Below, piece by piece: positions 61,401-64,000 of a stretch of 64,000 nucleotides of DNA. Numbering within the stretch: the first letter of the stretch is position 1; the number at the start of each line of letters is the position of its first letter. A program made the position numbers and the translations under genes. The stretch is from Prorocentrum cordatum (taxonomy: Eukaryota; Sar; Dinophyceae; Prorocentrales; Prorocentraceae). Below the pieces are notes generated by a model. The model had not been told where the DNA came from and did no database searches. It worked only from the letters and a program-made list of their open reading frames with translations. Location: NCBI GenBank assembly GCA_963575745.1, contig CAUYUJ010002066.1, positions 12,501-76,500 on the forward strand, written 5' to 3'.

Positions 61401-63320
61401 GCGGGGAGACTGTACCTACCAGACCACCCCAACCCAACCCGCAGACCCAAAAGTCTGGGGGGGGGGGGGGGTACGGGTTCCAGATGGGCTCCGGGGGGTA
61501 CGGGTTCCAGATGGGCTCTTGTCCCGACGTTCCCCGACGCCGCCCCCACTGGGAAGGGAGGGCATATCGAGGCAATCCGGGTTGGGCTGGGGTGGCTTCG
61601 TGGGTGGTGAGGGAAGGCCCATAGATCTGGGGCTCCAACAGTTTGGAGCAGCAAGTGTTGGGCCGTGTTCGGCCTCCCGTTGCCCTCAGCGGGCCCCAGG
61701 ACCGTCAAGAAACGATCTCGAGACGAGAAACCGGCCCTATAGAAATGGTTCAGACCTCCAGGGGTCCACGCATCGAACAAATTGAGCTGCAGGACGTCTG
61801 GGGCGTGGCATCCGAGAAAGCTCCGGAGGCCTCCGGCCGTCCGAGAAACTTCCTCGGACTATAGCCCTCAGACCTCCAGGGGCCCACGCATCCTAAAAGT
61901 TCGAGCGCGGGACGCCTGTGGCGTGGCGCATCAGCAAGCTCCGGAGGCCTCCGGTAAATCTGAGCCTTCGGGGTGGGTTGGGGTGGTTTGGTGGGTGGAG
62001 GCCTCCAGCCTTCTGGAAAGTTCTCTGAGCCTTCTCCGAAGGCGCGGCCGGCTCCTCAGCAGGCGCGGGGGCCTCTGAGAAGCCCCGCCGCCTGCTCGGC
62101 AGGCCTGCCCCCATTTCCCTCCTCCTCCTCCTCCTCCTCCTCCTCCTCCTCCTCCTCGTCCTCCTCCTCCTCCTCCTTTTTCTCCTCCTCCTCCTCCTCC
62201 TGTTTCTCCTCCTCCTTTTTCTCCTCCTCCTTTTCGCCTCCCCCTTTTTCTCCTCCTCCTTTTCCTCCTCCTCCTCCTCCTCCTCCTCCTCCTCCTCCTC
62301 CTCCTCCTCCTCCTCCTCCTCCTCCACCCCCCCGCCGCGTGCCGCCGAGTGTGGCTTTCGGGTCACGCCTCGGTCCTCGGTTCTCCGCCGGCCGTCCGGG
62401 ACGATCCGGGCACCCCCCAGGGGCGCGCTCGGCGAGGCGCAGTTGCTGGAAAGCACCCCGAGGCTGGGAAACCTTTTTGAGCACCGATCGCAAAATCGGG
62501 AAGCGCACGTCAGGCGCCGCTGGTCGACTCGACGCGAACTTGCCGTAACCTCGACAGGTCTTTGGAACCCCCCCCCATAGCGGAAAAGCGTTGTCTGGCC
62601 GACGCTCTTAGTGACGGACTAGGGTCTCATCAATGGTGGAACATAACTATCTCTCCGCGGCGCACGCCGCACAACAACGAAGACGACTACGACGACGACG
62701 ACGACAACAACGACGACACCCATTACGACCCTACGATTACAACTACCACCACAACTACGACTACGACTACAATCACGATGACAATCAAGAATGAACCACT
62801 AATGAAATCACGACTACAACCGCAAACACTGATTCCGATCGTAAGCCTCATGAGAAGATGCTCACATATACCCTCGCGTGTAGGGTATGCCACACTGGGT
62901 TATTCCATGGAGGAGCAAACCACAACATTCTCAAGTCTGCCCAACAATAGAGGGAACATAATCTCCGCCGCGACGACGACGACGACGATAGCGACGACGA
63001 GGAGAAGCAGGATGAGGAGGAGGAGGAGGAGGAGGAGGAGGAGCAGAATGAGGAGAAGCAGGAGGAGCAGGACGAGCAGGAGGAGGGTCGAGCTCGTTCC
63101 CCGCCGAGAGAATCAGGGGGGGGGATGGGGGCAGAGCTCCAGGCCTCCTGAGGTTAGAACCTTCTCCCACGGGCGCGCCGCCGATCCTGGCGACGAAGTC
63201 GTTCGGCAGGAAGTCGTGCGCGGAGACGTGCGGCCTGGGGCAGAGCCGCAGCGAGGGGATGTCGGTCTCCTGCGGGCGGCCCAGATATCTCCAGCGCTGG
63301 GCTGCGCGACTCGTAGCCAT
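38309..63320 (-). CDS. UBE2O-like (E2/E3 hybrid) ubiquitin-conjugating enzyme, nine exons over 25 kb
   Basis: Transfers ubiquitin to substrates through a catalytic Cys. Minus-strand exons that join in frame: 63269-63148, 61071-60927, 51664-51545, 49178-49011, 47101-46868, 46452-45946, 45065-44901, 39297-39103 and 38512-38309 (TAG). The UBC domain starts in exon 6 ([30 protein letters not shown]), continues in exon 7 with [18 protein letters not shown], which holds the active-site Cys, and ends in exon 8 with [16 protein letters not shown]. Exons 3-4 ([31 protein letters not shown]) match the SH3-like CR regions of UBE2O. Exon 5 is strongly acidic. The last exon ([19 protein letters not shown]) is a family-typical helical tail. 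Total is about 620-640 codons, about half of human UBE2O. Exons 1-2 are less certain. The start may be the in-frame ATG at 63320 or lie upstream. Introns use GT, GC and GA donors. Confidence 0.83.
38820..39100. other. Intron 8 of the UBE2O-like gene
   Basis: The 590-bp intron (39102-38513) starts GTCGGTGAGG and ends ACAG on the minus strand. No repeat stands out. Confidence 0.6.
39310..39470. repeat. GGA microsatellite beside exon 8 of the UBE2O-like gene
   Basis: GGA-rich on the plus strand, hence a pyrimidine-rich stretch immediately upstream of the exon 8 acceptor on the sense (minus) strand. Confidence 0.9.
40340..42930. repeat. Dispersed repeat with core CATGCGCGGGCGCC, about 7-8 copies
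   Basis: Copies at about 40371, 40522, 41139, 41738, 41857, 41987 and 42875 share GCATGCGCGGGCGCCCCGCG, then ACCATTTCGCAT-like and TTTTTGACAGGG-like blocks, at irregular spacing of 110-600 bp. All lie in intron 7 of the UBE2O-like gene. Confidence 0.75.
42075..42740. repeat. Element with inverted ends and a minisatellite core
   Basis: Outer ends carry GGAAAACCGGGGGGGGTCAC and CACTACCGGTTCGAACCCC on the left (two stacked copies, about 42155-42245) and their reverse complements on the right (42652-42738). The interior (42320-42650) is a CCCCACTGTCCCCACCACTG minisatellite. Confidence 0.8.
43310..43740. repeat. Degenerate CCAAGAGGGC-type short repeat
   Basis: Imperfect units of about 10-12 bases (CCCAAGAGG, CTCCAAGAAGG) through 430 bp in intron 7. 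Confidence 0.65.
44309..44432. repeat. Inverted repeat with CCACCACCACCACCATGAG arms
   Basis: CCACCACCACCACCATGAGT-TGGAGGGG on the left and CCCCTCCAACTTATGGTGGT-GGTGGTGG on the right, around a GGA-rich loop. Confidence 0.85.
44660..45265. repeat. Inverted repeat enclosing exon 7 of the UBE2O-like gene
   Basis: The left arm (about 44660-44862) and right arm (about 45085-45265) are reverse complements in two blocks: ACGACGCGATCACGTCTGGG against CCCAGACGCGATCGCGTCGT nearest the exon, and GGGCCTCGGGACCGTCAAAA with flanking sequence farther out. The 165-bp exon with the catalytic Cys lies in the spacer. Confidence 0.85.
45425..45722. repeat. CTC microsatellite in intron 6 of the UBE2O-like gene
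   Basis: TCC repeats with small interruptions on the plus strand, so the sense strand of the gene reads GGA. Confidence 0.95.
47170..47295. repeat. Dispersed repeat with TTCGCGCTCTCGCGCCGCCC, copy 1
   Basis: Shares TTCGCGCTCTCGCGCCGCCC, then GGAGAAGAGGAGGACGAGGA and GCGCCCTCG with 50535-50670. Both copies contain short self-complementary GCGAAGCGCGAA stretches. Confidence 0.75.
49735..49925. repeat. ATCGATCCTCG minisatellite
   Basis: Repeats of TCGATCGATCCTCGATC with three copies of TTAGCGCTTCCTCGATCGA-like units. Confidence 0.85.
49930..50355. repeat. Minisatellite of about 25 bp (CCCCTGACGTTGCCCCGAGC)
   Basis: Roughly 15 imperfect copies of CCCCTGACGTTGCCCCGAGC plus a CTATCC tail. The following 50365-50520 is GATCCCGATATCGATC-type repeat. 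Confidence 0.9.
50535..50670. repeat. Dispersed repeat with TTCGCGCTCTCGCGCCGCCC, copy 2
   Basis: Second copy of the element at 47170-47295, in intron 3 of the UBE2O-like gene. Confidence 0.75.
50985..51310. repeat. Alternating purine-pyrimidine tract (GCGTGT / GCGCGT / GT)
   Basis: About 325 bp made almost only of GTGTGC, GCGCGT and GT repeats: strict alternation of purine and pyrimidine, the classic composition for left-handed Z-DNA. It lies in intron 3 of the UBE2O-like gene. Confidence 0.97.
51315..51540. repeat. GGAGGATCGA-type minisatellite
   Basis: Degenerate 10-13 base units (GAGGATCGAGGAGG) running up to the donor of exon 3 of the UBE2O-like gene. Confidence 0.8.
51700..51870. repeat. 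CCTCCTT-type minisatellite
   Basis: (CTCCTTC)n with CCGCCTT variants. On the sense (minus) strand it is purine-rich and lies upstream of exon 3. Confidence 0.9.
52164..52326. mobile_element. TIR element (MITE-like), copy 1
   Basis: Ends are inverted copies: CAGACCACCTCAACCCAACC on the left and GGTTGGGTTGGGGTGCTTTG on the right, about 163 bp overall. The interior carries GGGGGGGTACGGGTTCC. A relative is at 61413-61609, and a single end occurs near 61960-62000. It has no coding capacity. Confidence 0.75.
53664..53742. repeat. Inverted repeat GTGAATTTCGCG
   Basis: Arms 53672-53687 and 53722-53737 (one mismatch in 16) around a 34-base loop, in intron 2 of the UBE2O-like gene. Confidence 0.85.
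53835..53945. repeat. Intronic repeat with GGGACCGTCAA core, plus orientation
   Basis: Contains GGGCCCCGGGACCGTCAACA, then GACTCGGAAGGAAAAACCGG. It is related to the arms at 44660-44790 and 45140-45250 and to 61680-61750. Confidence 0.75.
53964..54098. mobile_element. TIR element (MITE-like), 135 bp, nested hairpins
   Basis: Outer arms are TCGGCGGCGAGCCCAGGGGG with GAAGTGAGAA, against TTCTCACTTCCCCCCTCGCT with CGCCGCCGA. Inner arms are GGCGGGCCTTCTCAGAAG and CTTCTGAGAAGCCCCGCC. A related inner block appears at about 62070-62100. Confidence 0.8.
54530..54716. mobile_element. TIR element (MITE-like), 187 bp
   Basis: Arms GTACTCCAGATTTCGTA and TACGAAATCTGGAGTAC are perfect, and the inverted match continues as AAAGGGAGGGGG. 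The interior is CCTCC-rich and has no coding sequence. It lies in intron 2 of the UBE2O-like gene. Confidence 0.85.
55490..55780. repeat. CTC-rich tract
   Basis: TCC-rich low complexity, followed by a G/C-rich island (55795-55930) whose minus strand could hold a short exon that I could not place. Confidence 0.6.
56025..56280. repeat. GGGTGGCTGGGGGATGGCTG minisatellite
   Basis: Several near-identical units at 56195-56275 and their reverse complement-like CAGCCACCC stretches at 56000-56180. The 56300-57880 region shows no gene that I can support. Confidence 0.75.
57885..58400. repeat. GGGTCGCGGGTG minisatellite
   Basis: About 500 bp of units GGGTCGCGGGT with single-base variants, open in several frames because of composition. 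Confidence 0.95.
58405..58545. repeat. CAA trinucleotide tract
   Basis: (CAA)n with CCA interruptions, immediately after the GTCGCGGG minisatellite. Confidence 0.95.
58798..59535 (+). CDS. Orphan reading frame, Ser/Thr/Pro-rich, 245 aa
   Basis: One uninterrupted frame with A/C-rich codon use unlike its GC-rich surroundings, so it does not look like a shadow of anything on the other strand. The N-terminal half has [20 protein letters not shown] and further Thr/Ser/Pro-rich sequence. The C-terminal part is more ordered ([20 protein letters not shown], then [16 protein letters not shown]). It has no motif that I recognise and no membrane segment. It lies on the opposite strand to the UBE2O-like gene, within its largest intron. 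It could be an element gag-like protein, a viral remnant or chance. Confidence 0.42.
   Translation: MKQILSPKRILAPCDDHKIFEHRIHIEILPKREPTSQGGTTHKEHTTPTTTSDNTAQMTRTTMPTSSGTTMTSTMPATTPSPATFSPVHQVFPQSTRSPDPKPVLYKAPPTIPTSKENNTAHAKDKTDYDDTNTELGAPTAEEKHMRTTASSTCDPTPSIIPPSANDNQPPPIQVEPQKPTGWFPVATTTQDKVNPDTITFPMGATIRYPYGTKLEDSIAHGTITVNEGDVATMLNMSFNSQDEL
59565..59790 (+). pseudogene. Broken continuation of the orphan frame
   Basis: After the stop at 59533-59535, coding-like sequence continues in shifted frames: [14 protein letters not shown] at about 59600-59640, then [17 protein letters not shown] and [16 protein letters not shown], which is interrupted by TAG at about 59742, then [14 protein letters not shown] and a stop at 59788-59790. 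The composition is helical or coiled-coil-like. This pattern suggests a decayed gene with at least one frameshift and one stop. Confidence 0.4.
61413..61609. mobile_element. TIR element (MITE-like), copy 2
   Basis: The same ends as 52164-52326 (CAGACCACCCCAACCCAACC on the left and GGGTTGGGCTGGGGTGGCTT on the right). The interior contains an internal duplication of GGTACGGGTTCCAGATGGGC. Confidence 0.75.
61675..61760. repeat. Intronic repeat with GGACCGTCAAGAAACGA core
   Basis: Contains GCGGGCCCCAGGACCGTCAA then GAGACGAGAAACCGGCCC, related to 53835-53945 and to the arms around exon 7 of the UBE2O-like gene. It lies in intron 1. Confidence 0.7.
62110..62335. repeat. CTC microsatellite with TTTTTCTCCTCC interruptions
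   Basis: TCC-rich tract in intron 1 of the UBE2O-like gene, followed to 62560 by non-repetitive sequence without a supported gene. Confidence 0.95.
62655..62800. repeat. ACG/ACT trinucleotide tract
   Basis: GACGACGACAACAACGACGA-type sequence; a second GAC/GGA-rich stretch lies at 62965-63090. Confidence 0.9.
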
Positions 63321-63605
63321 GCGCCAGAGTGCAAAGGCGAAACCAACACAAAATACAGTCGAGGCGTTGACCTAAGGAACCCTAAATACGGAACGAGGCC
63401 CCTATTTTCCATGAGTTAACCTTTGATTCCCTGTCGAAAACAGAAGGAAAGCCTGAGGCAAGCTGTGAAACACTTAAGGAACGCGGAGCCCCTCCCCAAC
63501 GAAAAGAGTTCCTTCTTCAGGGCCCCGACTGTACTCGTAGCCCTGCGCCAGAGTGCAGAGGCGAAACCAACACAAACTAGGACGCTGAGGCACTGGGCAT
63601 CATGG
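63305..63605. repeat. Direct repeat of about 60 bp
   Basis: CTCGTAGCCATGCGCCAGAG plus TGCAAAGGCGAAACCAACAC at about 63308-63352 recurs with few changes at about 63534-63580, that is 226 bp apart, at and beyond the proposed start of the UBE2O-like gene. No other feature is supported from 63605 to 64000. Confidence 0.85.
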
Positions 63606-64000
63606 AAACACATGTCGCCGCGCCGCTTGTTCTGAACGCGCCCAGGTAGACGATGCCAGCACTGCAGCAAACCCACGGCAAGCCTTGCGTCCCGCGCCCA
63701 GGCAGACGACGCCGCCACCGCGGCAGATCCCATGGTAAGCCCACCGAGCCCGAGGCGGCGTTTGCCCTGGTGGCCGCGGCGCCCTCCAAGAACGTAGGGC
63801 CGCGCGTCGGAACAAACGGCGCGGCGACAGATGCAACGTTCACATGCGGACGGCGAAAAGAAACGGGTCTTACGCAACGCAAGAGAACATAACGACCTCA
63901 CACCGCGGCTTATGCCGGCCGCCAGCGTTGCACACCGCGCGAGGGCGCGTACGCGCGGTCTTGCGCGGGAAGTTTACGAGCGAATGTCGGCGCAGTCGAC

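Overview
The window looks like nuclear DNA of a GC-rich dinoflagellate, possibly Prorocentrum-like (inference). The reasons are the matches to the dinoflagellate spliced-leader core, introns with GT, GC and GA donors ending in AG|G, short exons separated by low-complexity introns, and large amounts of simple and tandem repeat. Prokaryotic features (operons, ribosome binding sites, CRISPR) are absent, and I saw no tRNA or rRNA gene. All reading was by eye; no search or alignment was run.

Layout. (1) 1-8652, minus strand: a Helitron-type Rep/helicase reading frame running off the left edge, with a Rep domain (HUH and two-Tyr motifs) followed by a PIF1-type helicase. It has two frame changes near 7280 and 7440-7560. 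(2) 8656-8820: GGTCGCGACC-type palindromic repeats that reappear at 26480-26715. (3) 9406-21858, plus strand: two multi-exon genes that can be spliced in frame (11 exons, 9406-16498; 9 exons, 18143-21858). Some of their introns carry 11-bp tandem arrays built on the palindrome CTGACGTCAG. (4) 22572-24802, plus strand: three or more exons of an uncharacterised, transposase-like protein. (5) 26623-28724, minus strand: a ubiquitin-specific protease (USP, family C19) in two exons, ending in the same terminal motif that borders the Rep/helicase frame. (6) 29360-37000: a repeat domain with a perfect 18-bp hairpin, roughly 120-bp tandem repeats, two opposed arrays of one 90-bp unit (about 19 and 16 copies) and long CA-, GAT- and TAC-type tracts. 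(7) 38309-63320, minus strand: nine in-frame exons of a UBE2O-like E2/E3 ubiquitin-conjugating enzyme spread over 25 kb. Its introns hold several terminal-inverted-repeat (TIR) elements, minisatellites, a Z-DNA-type tract and an unrelated A/C-rich reading frame at 58798-59535.

The most notable themes are transposon-like introns (direct repeats of up to 11 bp at splice junctions, inverted repeats enclosing an exon, recurrent intronic elements), and a possible TIR-bounded element that would carry Rep/helicase at one end and a USP at the other. The two ubiquitin-pathway genes, one conjugating and one deconjugating, are probably together by chance, because the USP appears to belong to a mobile element. 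The long open frames antisense to the Rep/helicase gene and inside the repeat arrays are shadows and were not annotated.
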